Source of the DNA: Candidatus Egaibacter danicus
GTDB taxonomy: Bacteria > Pseudomonadota > Gammaproteobacteria > Burkholderiales > Burkholderiaceae
Direction: 5' to 3'
NCBI GenBank assembly: GCA_011391115.1
Contig: JAABRC010000001.1
Coordinates: forward strand, 1-40,401
DNA: 40,401 nucleotides
Shown here piece by piece: positions 24,958-33,183 of the stretch; the first letter of the stretch is position 1, and every line of letters starts with the position of its first letter. The notes under the pieces are model-generated. The model saw only the letters and a program-made list of their open reading frames with translations, was not told where the DNA came from and made no database searches. Both the position numbers and the translations under genes were made by a program.

Positions 24958-26415
24958 CTATAAGATACCTGTGGCGGCACCTTGCTCGGTCACAAACCGC
25001 ACGATGAAGCGTGTGCCCGGCGGTGTCTTTCCCAAGCGTGTTTCCTCCAGACTGACGGTTGCGTCGTGCTGAACGGCGATTTCAAGCACGATCGGCAAGC
25101 CCAGCCCCGTTCCGTCCACGCCGGTCCCCAGCGACCTGTAAAACGGCTGAAACACCAGTTCCCGCTCCGCCGGAGCGATACCCGGGCCGGAGTCTTCCAC
25201 CTGCAGCAGCAGGACCTTGCCAAAGGGGTCGGCCAGCACCCTGGCGGTAATGACGCCGGGAAAATCGGCCGTGGAGGGTGTGTAGTTGATGGCGTTGTCG
25301 ATGAGGTTGCGGATCAGCTCCTTGAGCAGTGTCGGATTGCCGTGTAGCTGAACACCGGGATCGCCGGGCTCTGCACCCTCGTAACCCAGATCCAGGTGTT
25401 TGTCCATCGCGCGGCTCAGACATTCCTGGATGACTTCCATCGTCAACTGGGCCAGGTCACAGGGCTGGCGACTCATTGACGCGCCACTGCTTTCGGCGCG
25501 AGCCAGCGCCAGCAACTGGTTCACCGTATGGGTCGCCCGAATGCTGGCCGTGCCGATTTGCCGCAGTGACTGCTTGAGCTCATCAGCATCCGCGCCCTCC
25601 CGCTGTGCCAGATCGGCCTGCATGCGCAGCCCTGCCAGCGGGGTTTTGAGCTGGTGCGCCGCATCGGCGAGGAATCGCTTTTGCGTGGCAATCGTGTCTT
25701 TCAGTCGCATGAATAAATCATTCACGGACAGCACCAGAGGGGCAATTTCCACCGGTACGCTTTGGGTATCCAGCGGGCTCATGTCATCAGGCCGGCGTGC
25801 GCGGATCAGGTTTTCCAGGCGCGTCAGTGGCTTCAGGGCCTGTACCAGCGCCATCCACACCAGCAACACCGCCAATGGCAGGATGACAAACTGTGGCAGC
25901 ATCACACCCTTGGTGATTTCAGTGGCCAGCACGGAGCGCTTTTCAAGCGTCTCGGCCACCTGCACCAGCACCAGTTTGGCGTCTGGCAGGGGAACCTTGA
26001 CCCATGTGTAAGCTACCTTGACGTCTATACCCCGAACCATGTCCTCCCGCAGCCGGACTTCATTGATCTCGGGCGTTTCATCCTCGGAAGGCAGGGGCAG
26101 ATCCTTGTCACCACTGAGGTATTCCCCTCTGGCACCCAGTACCTGGTAGAACACGGTACTTTCTTCGTCCGCACGCAGCAACTCGCGGGCTGGTTGCGGC
26201 AGGTTAAATACCACTTTGTGCTGGTTCACCGTCACCAGTTGGGCCAGCGCCACCACGTTGTACTCCAGCGCGCGATCAAACGGCTTGCCCGCTACGCCCT
26301 GGGCCACAAACCATGTCAACCCCAGACTGACCGGCCACAGCAGCAGCAGCGGCGTGAGCATCCAGTCAAGAATTTCCCCAAAGAGCGAGCGCTGCTCGCG
26401 CTGGAAAAGCTTCAT
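24958..26415 (-). CDS. Two-component sensor histidine kinase, TctE/QseC type
   Basis: A 485-residue membrane kinase. There are two membrane segments (about 18-38 and 173-192) around a periplasmic sensor region of the TctE type, then HAMP-like sequence. The phospho-acceptor is H254 in 'FLADAAHQLKTPLAGLRMQ'. ATPase boxes follow: N box 'LIRNLIDNAINYTPS', G1 'VEDSGPGIA' and G2 'GTGLGLPIV'. I chose ATG 26415 because it gives the family N terminus; upstream sequence is a dispersed repeat. It lies 82 bases downstream of the regulator gene. Ligand probably a carboxylate by family, but unproven. Confidence 0.9.
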   Translation of the reverse strand: MKLFQREQRSLFGEILDWMLTPLLLLWPVSLGLTWFVAQGVAGKPFDRALEYNVVALAQLVTVNQHKVVFNLPQPARELLRADEESTVFYQVLGARGEYLSGDKDLPLPSEDETPEINEVRLREDMVRGIDVKVAYTWVKVPLPDAKLVLVQVAETLEKRSVLATEITKGVMLPQFVILPLAVLLVWMALVQALKPLTRLENLIRARRPDDMSPLDTQSVPVEIAPLVLSVNDLFMRLKDTIATQKRFLADAAHQLKTPLAGLRMQADLAQREGADADELKQSLRQIGTASIRATHTVNQLLALARAESSGASMSRQPCDLAQLTMEVIQECLSRAMDKHLDLGYEGAEPGDPGVQLHGNPTLLKELIRNLIDNAINYTPSTADFPGVITARVLADPFGKVLLLQVEDSGPGIAPAERELVFQPFYRSLGTGVDGTGLGLPIVLEIAVQHDATVSLEETRLGKTPPGTRFIVRFVTEQGAATGIL

Positions 26416-26428
26416 CGCGCTGTCGGGC

Positions 26429-26493
26429 CACCCCAAAGTGCGAAAGTCCCCCGGGGGGGCAGCGCAGCACACGAAGTGGCAAGCGTGGGGGTC
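26429..26493. repeat. Dispersed GC-rich repeat between response regulator and kinase genes
   Basis: The 82-base gap is almost filled by a sequence with CCCCAAAGTGCGAAAGT, then CCCCC/GGGGGG at its centre (26448-26459), and ending GCGTGGGGGTC. I recognise this pattern as a common intergenic repeat of Comamonadaceae. It can form a hairpin through the central C/G runs. It has probably inserted into the operon and may lower kinase expression. Copy number needs a genome scan. Confidence 0.55.
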
Positions 26494-26497
26494 ATAT

Positions 26498-27172
26498 TCA
26501 AGGCGCTATCTTTTCCAGACAGTAGCCCAGTCCACGTACCGTGGCGATGCGCACCGGGCCTTTCTCGATTTTCTTGCGCAGGCGGTGGATGTAAACCTCA
26601 ATGGCGTTGTTGCTGACCTCTTCACCCCACTCGCACAGGCGCTCTACCAGCTGGTCCTTGCTGACCAGCCTGCCAGCGCGTTGCAGCAACACTTCCAGTA
26701 ACCCCAGTTCGCGGGCGGACAACTCCACCATCTTGCCGTCCAGTGTGGCCACCCGGCCGGACTGGTCGTACACCAGCGGGCCATGCTTGATGGTGCTGCT
26801 GGCCGCGCCCATACCGCGTCGGCTCAGGGCCCGCACGCGCGCTTCCAGCTCCTGCAGGCTGAAGGGTTTGGCCATGTAGTCATCGGCACCATAGTCCAAG
26901 CCCTTGACCCGCTCTTCCACGCCATCAGCAGCTGTCAGGATGAGCACCGGCAGCGCCGAACCCCGCGCCCGCAGGCGTTTGAGTACTTCCAGCCCGTGCA
27001 TTTTGGGCAGACCCAGATCGAGAATGAGCAAGTCAAACTCGGTGTTGGTCATCAGCGCGGCATCGGCTTCGGAGCCGCTGGCCACGTGGTCCACCGCAGC
27101 GCCTGAGCTGCGCAGCGTTCGCAGCAGGCCATCGGCCAGCACCTGGTCATCCTCGGCAATCAGAATACGCAT
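26498..27172 (-). CDS. OmpR-family response regulator (TctD/QseB type)
   Basis: A 224-residue regulator. The receiver domain has acidic residues in 'ILIAEDDQVLADGL', phospho-acceptor D52 in 'FDLLILDLGLPKMHG', and the conserved lysine in 'YMAKPFSLQELEAR'. The C-terminal winged helix includes 'LSARELGLLEVLLQRAGRLV' and 'EVSNNAIEVYIHRLRKKIEK'. It pairs with the kinase downstream. Target genes are unknown; the tct operon at 10463 is an attractive but untested candidate because TctD/TctE systems often control Ttt transporters. Confidence 0.92.
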   Translation of the reverse strand: MRILIAEDDQVLADGLLRTLRSSGAAVDHVASGSEADAALMTNTEFDLLILDLGLPKMHGLEVLKRLRARGSALPVLILTAADGVEERVKGLDYGADDYMAKPFSLQELEARVRALSRRGMGAASSTIKHGPLVYDQSGRVATLDGKMVELSARELGLLEVLLQRAGRLVSKDQLVERLCEWGEEVSNNAIEVYIHRLRKKIEKGPVRIATVRGLGYCLEKIAP

Positions 27173-27290
27173 GTTTGTCTCCGGTTGAGGGTTTTCCTGT
27201 GTTTCTGATACGGCGACTTTTTTATTCGCTCGGGTTCATTCTAGGCCGGTAAATTGCCCAGCCCATCCCGGTTTCCGCCATCGTGCGTTT

Positions 27291-27764
27291 TCAGGCGGCG
27301 TAGGCTTCCAGCCCGATCTGGATCACCGTGGCCACCTCGGTGCCCACCGCGGCCCTCAGCTCGACCTCCGCCTGCGCGACTGCCCTTCGAAAAGCCGCCA
27401 GCCATGCCAGTCCAATGGTGGTGAACTGCACCCGGCTGGCTCGGGCATCGCGCAAATCGGGCTCGCGGGTCACCAGCGCCCAGGCTTCGCATTGGTCCAC
27501 CAGCTTGCCCATGGCTTGTTTGGTCATGCCCGCGCGGGTGGCCAGATCGGTCAGGCGAGAGCCCTCCAGCGCCAGATGCCGGGTGATGTGAACGTGGGAG
27601 GCGCTCAGCCGCCCGCGGGCAGCCAGATTGGACAAGGCCAGGGGCACGGTGTCGTCCGCTGCCATCAGCGCCAGTACGCGCGCGTCAAATCGCTGCAGGG
27701 CCAGGTGCATCAAGTGGCCCAGATGGGTCTGGCGCCAGCCGTCGTGTTCGGTGTGGAAGGGCAT
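27291..27764 (-). CDS. MarR-family transcriptional regulator
   Basis: About 157 residues with a MarR winged helix: 'LSASHVHITRHLALEGSRLT', 'DLATRAGMTKQAMGKLVDQC' and 'VTREPDLRDARASRVQFTTI' (the wing with the D-x-R motif), followed by a long C-terminal dimerisation helix. ATG 27764 gives a normal start; a TTG at 27815 would add 17 residues and overlap the promoter region. It is divergent from recA with 145 bases between them, and 118 bases upstream of the response regulator. Its ligand and targets are unknown; it probably regulates itself. Confidence 0.82.
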   Translation of the reverse strand: MPFHTEHDGWRQTHLGHLMHLALQRFDARVLALMAADDTVPLALSNLAARGRLSASHVHITRHLALEGSRLTDLATRAGMTKQAMGKLVDQCEAWALVTREPDLRDARASRVQFTTIGLAWLAAFRRAVAQAEVELRAAVGTEVATVIQIGLEAYAA

Positions 27765-27796
27765 GGCTACAAATAGTAAGCTAAATTGACCAAAAA

Positions 27797-27812
27797 ACTT
27801 GTTTACTTGTTT
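27797..27812. repeat. Tandem 8-base direct repeat in the marR-recA intergenic region
   Basis: ACTTGTTT occurs twice in immediate succession. It lies just upstream of the MarR gene and recA promoters and could be a binding element for either. No perfect palindrome typical for MarR was found around it, so its role is open. Confidence 0.35.
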
Positions 27813-27832
27813 CAACTGGCCACGTTAAACTA

Positions 27833-27848
27833 CTGTTCAAGCATCCAG
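27833..27848. promoter_or_regulatory. LexA (SOS)-like box upstream of recA
   Basis: CTGTTCAAGCATCCAG matches the LexA operator CTGT-N8-ACAG with one mismatch (C for A). It is 61 bases before the recA ATG, where an SOS box is expected. Regulation by LexA is inferred from family knowledge. Confidence 0.6.
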
Positions 27849-27909
27849 CCTGTTATTAACATCAGACAATGCGTTGAACTTAACCGATTGATTTTCAAGG
27901 AGATTTCTC

Positions 27910-29004
27910 ATGGACGCACCCGTCAAAGGCTTCAACAACATGAATGGCGCCAACAGCGAAAAAGCCAAGGCCCTGCAAGTGGCACTGGCCCAGATCGAAA
28001 AGCAGTTCGGCAAGGGCACCATCATGCGTCTGGGCGAAGGCGAGGTGATTGAGGACATCCAGGTCGTCTCCACCGGTTCGCTGGGGCTGGACATTGCGCT
28101 GGGCGTGGGTGGTTTGCCACGCGGTCGCGTCGTCGAAATTTACGGCCCGGAGTCTTCCGGTAAAACCACGCTGACGCTGCAGGTGATTGCCGAAATGCAG
28201 AAACAGGGCGGCCAATGCGCCTTTGTCGATGCCGAGCACGCGCTGGACATCCAGTACGCGCAAAAGCTGGGCGTGAACCTGCAAGACCTGCTGATCAGCC
28301 AGCCCGACACTGGCGAACAGGCCCTGGAGATTGTGGACAGCCTGGTGCGCTCCGGTGCGGTCGATCTGATCGTAGTCGACTCGGTGGCGGCGCTGACGCC
28401 CAAGGCCGAGCTCGAAGGCGAAATGGGCGATTCCCTGCCCGGCCTGCAAGCCCGCTTGATGAGCCAGGCGCTTCGCAAGCTCACCGCCCACATCAAGAAG
28501 ACCAACTGCATGGTCATCTTCATCAACCAGATCCGCATGAAGATTGGCGTGATGTTTGGCTCGCCCGAGACCACTACCGGCGGCAATGCGCTGAAGTTTT
28601 ATGCCTCCGTCCGCCTGGACATCCGCCGCACCGGCACCATCAAGAAAGGTGACGACGCGATCGGTAACGAGACCAAAGTGAAAGTGGTCAAAAACAAGGT
28701 GGCGCCCCCGTTCAAGACGGCGGAGTTCGACATCCTGTTTGGTGAGGGCATCAGTCGCCACGGCGAAATCATCGACATGGGTGTGACGGCCAACATCCTG
28801 GACAAATCAGGCGCCTGGTACGCCTACAACGGCGAAAAAATCGGCCAGGGCCGCGACAACGCACGAGAGTTTTTGCGCGAAAACCCGGCGCTGTCCACTG
28901 AGATCGAGAACAAGGTGCGTGAATCGCTGGGTATCCCGTTGCTGCCGATGGCGGTTGAAGCCGAGGTCAAAACGACCAAATCCTCAGGCAAAAAAGCCGA
29001 TTAG
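27910..29004 (+). CDS. recA: Recombinase RecA
   Basis: A 364-residue RecA. Walker A is 'GPESSGKTT' (79-87), Walker B lies in '[20 protein letters not shown]', the L1/L2 DNA-binding loops are near '[18 protein letters not shown]' and '[20 protein letters not shown]', and the C terminus is variable. It forms filaments on single-stranded DNA for strand exchange and LexA self-cleavage. AAGGAG precedes the ATG at 27910. recX follows 98 bases downstream across a hairpin-forming repeat. Confidence 0.98.
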   Translation: MDAPVKGFNNMNGANSEKAKALQVALAQIEKQFGKGTIMRLGEGEVIEDIQVVSTGSLGLDIALGVGGLPRGRVVEIYGPESSGKTTLTLQVIAEMQKQGGQCAFVDAEHALDIQYAQKLGVNLQDLLISQPDTGEQALEIVDSLVRSGAVDLIVVDSVAALTPKAELEGEMGDSLPGLQARLMSQALRKLTAHIKKTNCMVIFINQIRMKIGVMFGSPETTTGGNALKFYASVRLDIRRTGTIKKGDDAIGNETKVKVVKNKVAPPFKTAEFDILFGEGISRHGEIIDMGVTANILDKSGAWYAYNGEKIGQGRDNAREFLRENPALSTEIENKVRESLGIPLLPMAVEAEVKTTKSSGKKAD

Positions 29005-29015
29005 CCCTCGTGGAA

Positions 29016-29053
29016 TATGCGTGAGTAGCTACTAAAAATGCAGCAACTCACGC
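29016..29053 (+). repeat. Intergenic repeat copy forming a recA-recX attenuator-like hairpin
   Basis: The repeat at 29016-29046 is 29/31 identical to the copy after recX at 29636-29666. Here it also creates perfect arms GCGTGAGT (29019-29026) and ACTCACGC (29046-29053), followed by TATTTCTG. In E. coli a terminator between recA and recX keeps RecX low, and this hairpin could do the same; that is inference. Confidence 0.65.
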
Positions 29054-29102
29054 TATTTCTGCCAGCCAGACCTTTTCAGCGGTTTTCCAGTTCAGGCGCA
29101 CC

Positions 29103-29591
29103 ATGTCGTTTGCCCAGCCGTCCCTCAAGGGTCGCGCCTTGCGGCTGCTCAGCGGGCGTGAGTATTCGCGCGCCGAGCTGGAGCGCAAGCTCAAAGCCCA
29201 TGAAGAGACGCCCGGCGAGTTGGTCCGCGCGCTCGATGAGCTGCAGGCCAAGGGTTTTATCAGCGAGCAGCGGGTGGTGGAGTCGGTCATCAACCGGCGG
29301 TCTGCCAAGCTGGGTACGGCGCGTATCAGGCAGGAGCTGCAGGGCAAGGGGCTGGACCCACAGGCCGTGACAGATGCGGTTGCCAGCCTGAAAGCCACCG
29401 AGCTGTCACGTGCCCGTGAGGTATGGCGCAAGAAGTTTGGCGCCAAATCAGACGGCGCGCCAGACGGGGTGGTCACCGATGCCGCAGAACGCGGCAAACA
29501 GATGCGTTTCCTAGCCGCGCGCGGCTTTGGCGGCGACGTGATCCGCCGCGTGGTCTCAGGCGGCGCTGGCGACGACGCCTTGGACGGATAA
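29103..29591 (+). CDS. recX: RecA regulator RecX
   Basis: A 162-residue RecX. It shows the helical-repeat pattern: 'ALRLLSGREYSRAELERKLK', 'ALDELQAKGFISEQRVVESV', 'GTARIRQELQGKGLDPQAV' and the C-terminal 'RFLAARGFGGDVIRRVV'. RecX binds and caps RecA filaments. It follows recA as in most proteobacteria. The ribosome site before ATG 29103 is weak, which fits low expression. The gene is bracketed by two direct copies of a dispersed repeat. Confidence 0.93.
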   Translation: MSFAQPSLKGRALRLLSGREYSRAELERKLKAHEETPGELVRALDELQAKGFISEQRVVESVINRRSAKLGTARIRQELQGKGLDPQAVTDAVASLKATELSRAREVWRKKFGAKSDGAPDGVVTDAAERGKQMRFLAARGFGGDVIRRVVSGGAGDDALDG

Positions 29592-29635
29592 ACAGTCATT
29601 TTTGACCATCAAAATGGCCTTTAGACCTTGTCAGT

Positions 29636-29666
29636 TATGCGTGAATAGCTACTAAAAATGTAGCAA
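29636..29666 (+). repeat. Second copy of the recX-flanking repeat
   Basis: This 31-base element matches 29016-29046 at 29 positions and in the same orientation, 620 bases apart. It lies in the gap between the convergent recX and argC genes (29592-29708). Upstream of it TTTTGACCATCAAAATGG (about 29600-29617) can pair with itself. The reverse complement resembles the copy at 5873. Confidence 0.65.
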
Positions 29667-29708
29667 ACACCAGTCTTCAATACCAGCGTTTCAAGCGCGC
29701 TTTTTAAG

Positions 29709-30644
29709 CTACATCCCCAGCATCAGCTTCAGGTTTTGCACCGCGGCGCCGCTGGCACCCTTGCCCAGGTTGTCCAACCGGGCCACCAGCACAGCGTGGT
29801 GGAAACCGTCGTTTGCCCCGGTGTTGGCAAACACCCGCAGCTCCATCTTGTTGGTATCGGCCAGCGCCAGTGCGTCCAGCTTGGCGTCGGGCGTTGCCGG
29901 CTCCACGCTGACCCATTCGCTGCCCTGGTAGTGTTTGGCCAGCGCGTTGTGCAGGTCTTGTGCGCTGGGTTGGCCCGGCAACTGGTCCAGGTGCAGCGGC
30001 AGTTGCACCAGCATGCCCTGCTTGAAATTGCCCACCGAGGGGATGAACAGCGGCCGGCGCGTCAAACCCGTGTATTTCATGATTTCCGGGATGTGTTTGT
30101 GCTTGAGCCCCAGGCCATACAGCTCAAACGCTGGCGCCTGGCCCGACTCATAGGCTTCAATCATGCTGCGCCCGCCACCGGAATAGCCGCTCACGGAGGG
30201 CAGCGTCAGCGCAAAGTCGTGCGGAATCAGGCCGGCGTCGATCAGCGGGCGAACCAGCGCAATGGCGCCGGTGGCGTAACAACCCGGGTTGGCCACGCGC
30301 CGGGCGCTGGCCACGGCGGCCTGCTGGCCGGCGGCCAGTTCGGGGAAGCCAAATACCCAGCCCGGCGCGGTGCGGTGGGCGGTGGAGGCATCGATCACTT
30401 TGGGGCCTGGTTTGCCGCTGGCCTTTGCCAGATGATCGATCATTGCTACGGATTCAATAGCGGCATCGTCATGCAGGCACAGCACCACCAGATCGACCTG
30501 CGCCATCAGCGCGCGCTTGGCGCCAGCGTCCTTGCGCAATTCGGGGGCGATGCTGACCAGCTCGATGCCGGGCATGGTTTGCAGCCGTTCGCGAATCTGC
30601 AGGCCGGTGGTGCCGGCTTCGCCATCTATGAATATTTTGTGCAT
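29709..30644 (-). CDS. argC: N-acetyl-gamma-glutamyl-phosphate reductase (short type)
   Basis: A 311-residue ArgC of the shorter class (about 310 residues against about 345 for the long class). The NADP-binding N terminus is '[18 protein letters not shown]' and the catalytic Cys122 is in '[18 protein letters not shown]'. '[17 protein letters not shown]' and 'LKHKHIPEI' are family signatures. It performs the third step of arginine synthesis, reducing N-acetylglutamyl phosphate to the semialdehyde. No other arg gene is adjacent. ATG 30644 begins the conserved sequence. Confidence 0.93.
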   Translation of the reverse strand: MHKIFIDGEAGTTGLQIRERLQTMPGIELVSIAPELRKDAGAKRALMAQVDLVVLCLHDDAAIESVAMIDHLAKASGKPGPKVIDASTAHRTAPGWVFGFPELAAGQQAAVASARRVANPGCYATGAIALVRPLIDAGLIPHDFALTLPSVSGYSGGGRSMIEAYESGQAPAFELYGLGLKHKHIPEIMKYTGLTRRPLFIPSVGNFKQGMLVQLPLHLDQLPGQPSAQDLHNALAKHYQGSEWVSVEPATPDAKLDALALADTNKMELRVFANTGANDGFHHAVLVARLDNLGKGASGAAVQNLKLMLGM

Positions 30645-30813
30645 GTAACGTCCCCTCGGATCAGTAACTGGGTGGCTTGAGCGCTCTGGAGTAAGTTTTG
30701 CTCAAGTTTGGTGCGTTGCAGCATGATACATTCCGTAACTGTGTCCAGCACCCGCCACAGAACTTTGCCGTTGTGTGAAGGGATGAAATTTACCCATTCC
30801 TGAGAAAGACCTC
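30645..30813. promoter_or_regulatory. Divergent promoter region of argC and sucC
   Basis: No gene is visible in this 169-base gap. A candidate sucC promoter is TTGCTC followed after 18 bases by CATGAT (around 30698-30727); both are imperfect. GAGAAAG before the ATG at 30814 is the likely ribosome site. No arginine-type operator was recognised. Confidence 0.3.
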
Positions 30814-31974
30814 ATGAAGATTCACGAGTACCAAGGCAAGGAAATCTTGCGTCAATTCGGTGTGCCGACCCCCCGCGGTATTCCCGCTTTTACCGTGCAG
30901 GAGGCCGTGGAAGCCGCACAGAAACTGGGTGGCCCGGTCTGGGTGGTCAAGGCCCAGATCCATGCCGGCGGCCGTGGTAAAGGCGGCGGCGTCAAGCTGG
31001 CCCGATCCATCGACGAAGTGAAAAAACTCGCTACTGAAATTCTTGGCATGCAGCTGGTGACCCATCAGACGGGCGCAGAAGGCCAGAAGGTGCGTCGCCT
31101 GTTGATTGAAGACGGCGCCGACATCAAAAAAGAATACTACGTGTCCGCCGTGACCGACCGCGCCTCCCAGCGCGTGGCGTTCATCGTCTCCAGCGAAGGT
31201 GGCATGGACATTGAGGGTGTGGCCCACGACACGCCTGAAAAAATCATCACCGAAATCGTCGATCCGGCTACCGGCCTGACTGCCGCGCAGGGCAAGAAAC
31301 TGGCTGACGCGATTGGCGTGCCCGCTGCCTCCACCGCACAGGCGGTTGATGTGCTGCAAAAGGTCTACAAGTGCTACATGGACACAGACGCATCGCTGGT
31401 TGAGATCAACCCGCTGATTTTGGAGGGCAATGGCAACATCAAAGCACTGGACGCCAAGTTCAACTTTGACGCCAACGCGCTGTTCCGCCACCCCGAGATC
31501 GTCGCTTACCGCGATCTGGACGAAGAAGACCCGGCTGAAATCGAAGCCAGCAAGTTCGATCTGGCCTATATCAGTCTGGACGGCAACATTGGCTGCCTGG
31601 TCAACGGCGCGGGTCTGGCCATGGCAACCATGGACACCATCAAGCTGTTTGGCGGCGAGCCAGCCAACTTCCTGGATGTAGGCGGTGGCGCCACCGCCGA
31701 GAAGGTGACAGAAGCCTTCAAGATCATGTTGAAGAACAAGAACGTCAAGGGCATTCTGGTCAACATCTTCGGTGGCATCATGAAATGCGACACCATTGCC
31801 ACTGGCGTGATCTCCGCCTGCAAGGCCGTGAACCTGTCCGTGCCGCTGGTCGTGCGCATGAAGGGCACCAACGACGAGCTGGGCAAAAAGCTGCTGGCCG
31901 AAAGCGGCCTGCCCATCATTTCCGCAGACACCATGGCCGAAGCCGCCACCAAAATTGTGGCTGCCGTTAAGTAA
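30814..31974 (+). CDS. sucC: Succinyl-CoA synthetase beta subunit (ADP-forming)
   Basis: A 386-residue ATP-grasp protein. The N terminus '[20 protein letters not shown]' is diagnostic, followed by '[20 protein letters not shown]' (nucleotide-binding loop), '[13 protein letters not shown]', and the C-terminal CoA-ligase-like domain '[20 protein letters not shown]' and '[18 protein letters not shown]'. It forms the TCA-cycle enzyme with SucD, encoded 54 bases downstream. Length equals the usual 386-388. Confidence 0.97.
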   Translation: MKIHEYQGKEILRQFGVPTPRGIPAFTVQEAVEAAQKLGGPVWVVKAQIHAGGRGKGGGVKLARSIDEVKKLATEILGMQLVTHQTGAEGQKVRRLLIEDGADIKKEYYVSAVTDRASQRVAFIVSSEGGMDIEGVAHDTPEKIITEIVDPATGLTAAQGKKLADAIGVPAASTAQAVDVLQKVYKCYMDTDASLVEINPLILEGNGNIKALDAKFNFDANALFRHPEIVAYRDLDEEDPAEIEASKFDLAYISLDGNIGCLVNGAGLAMATMDTIKLFGGEPANFLDVGGGATAEKVTEAFKIMLKNKNVKGILVNIFGGIMKCDTIATGVISACKAVNLSVPLVVRMKGTNDELGKKLLAESGLPIISADTMAEAATKIVAAVK

Positions 31975-31983
31975 TGACTTTGC

Positions 31984-32007
31984 GGGACAGATCTTTAGCT
32001 CTGTCCC
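31984..32007 (+). other. Hairpin between sucC and sucD
   Basis: GGGACAGA (31984-31991) pairs perfectly with TCTGTCCC (32000-32007) around an eight-base loop. There is no T-run, so it probably affects mRNA processing or stability rather than ending transcription. Confidence 0.55.
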
Positions 32008-32028
32008 CAACTGACTAGGAATCAAGCT

Positions 32029-32922
32029 ATGTCGATCTACATCAATAAAGACACCCGGGTCATCACCCAAGGCATAACCGGCAAGACCGGCCAGTTCCAC
32101 ACGGAAAAATGCCAGGAATATGCGAATGGCAAAAACTGCTTCGTGGCGGGCGTGAACCCCAAGAAGGCCGGTGAGTCGATCTTCAGCATTCCGATCTACG
32201 CCTCGGTGAAGGAAGCCGCATCGCAGACCGGTGCCACCGTGTCGGTGATCTACGTGCCGCCGGCTGGTGCCGCCGCGGCCATCTGGGAAGCCGTGGAAGC
32301 CGAACTGGACCTGGCGATCTGCATCACCGAAGGCATCCCGGTCAAGGACATGCTGGAAGTGCGCAACCGTATGCGCGCCAAGGAAGCCGCTGGCGGCAAG
32401 AAAACGCTGTTGCTGGGCCCCAACTGCCCCGGTCTGATCACGCCTGACGAGATCAAGATCGGCATCATGCCCGGCCACATCCACCGCAAGGGTCGCATCG
32501 GTGTGGTCAGCCGCTCCGGTACGCTGACCTATGAAGCCGTGGCCATGTTGACTGAAGTGGGTCTGGGTCAATCTACAGCCGTTGGCATTGGGGGCGACCC
32601 GATCAACGGTTTGAAGCATATCGACGTGATGAAGGCTTTCAATGATGATCCGGACACCGATGCTGTCATCATGATTGGTGAAATTGGTGGGCCAGACGAA
32701 GCCGATGCGGCCCGCTGGTGCAAAGCCAACATGAAAAAGCCTATCGTTGGGTTCATCGCTGGTGTAACCGCCCCCGCAGGCAAGCGCATGGGCCATGCCG
32801 GCGCGCTGATTGCCGGTGGTGCTGACACGGCCGATGCCAAGCTGGCCATCATGGAAGAGTGCGGTTTTATTGTGACGCGCAATCCGTCCGAGCTTGGCCA
32901 TCTTCTCAAGGCGCAGCTGTAA
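32029..32922 (+). CDS. sucD: Succinyl-CoA synthetase alpha subunit
   Basis: A 297-residue subunit. The CoA-binding N terminus is 'VITQGITGKTGQFHTEKCQE', followed by 'VAGVNPKKAG'. The phosphohistidine is H256 in 'APAGKRMGHAGALIAGGADT', and 'GPNCPGLITPDEIKIGIMPG' is the other family signature. AGGA precedes ATG 32029. It works with SucC to make ATP and succinate from succinyl-CoA. Confidence 0.97.
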   Translation: MSIYINKDTRVITQGITGKTGQFHTEKCQEYANGKNCFVAGVNPKKAGESIFSIPIYASVKEAASQTGATVSVIYVPPAGAAAAIWEAVEAELDLAICITEGIPVKDMLEVRNRMRAKEAAGGKKTLLLGPNCPGLITPDEIKIGIMPGHIHRKGRIGVVSRSGTLTYEAVAMLTEVGLGQSTAVGIGGDPINGLKHIDVMKAFNDDPDTDAVIMIGEIGGPDEADAARWCKANMKKPIVGFIAGVTAPAGKRMGHAGALIAGGADTADAKLAIMEECGFIVTRNPSELGHLLKAQL

Positions 32923-32978
32923 GCATTACTACGAATGCCACCGCCGCAAGGTAGCGGCTACACTGCAGACAGGTTTTT

Positions 32979-33014
32979 GAAGCGCTCTGAACGCCTTGTT
33001 TCGAGCGCTTCTTT
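32979..33014 (+). terminator. Terminator after sucCD
   Basis: GAAGCGCTC (32979-32987) pairs perfectly with GAGCGCTTC (33003-33011) around a 15-base loop and is followed by TTTC. It stands 57 bases after the sucD stop and upstream of the terC promoter region. Confidence 0.65.
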
Positions 33015-33063
33015 CATGGGGCTTTCTGTGCGGGTGGTCGAGATGACCCGGTTTGGGCCAAAC

Positions 33064-33129
33064 TTGACGGCAGTCAATGGTTTTTTCCCGGATTCGCCAG
33101 AGGATGCGGGTTGTACTGAATGCCAGTAC
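33064..33129. promoter_or_regulatory. Crp/Fnr-type box and adjacent palindrome upstream of terC
   Basis: TTGACGGCAGTCAA (33064-33077) is TTGAC-N4-GTCAA with perfect outer arms, the same half-sites as the oxc box. Thirty-five bases on, GTACTG-AATGC-CAGTAC (33113-33129) is another perfect inverted repeat. TTGTAC (33111-33116) with GATAGT (33135-33140) at 18-base spacing is a candidate promoter that would put the box near -76. No yybP-ykoY (Mn) riboswitch signature, often found before terC genes, was recognised. Confidence 0.5.
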
Positions 33130-33183
33130 GACCGGATAGTCCCGGTGCTATTCGTCAATACAACATATAAATGGAGATAGCGT

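Noticed and set aside
30790..32901. A 703-codon reading frame antisense to sucC-sucD
   Set aside because: It mirrors two clear TCA-cycle genes, has low-complexity His/Gly/Val-rich composition and no domain or ribosome site; it is a GC-bias shadow.
32923..33183. Possible yybP-ykoY manganese riboswitch before terC
   Set aside because: The region has hairpins but not the conserved core sequence of that riboswitch; they are better explained as a terminator and protein-binding palindromes.
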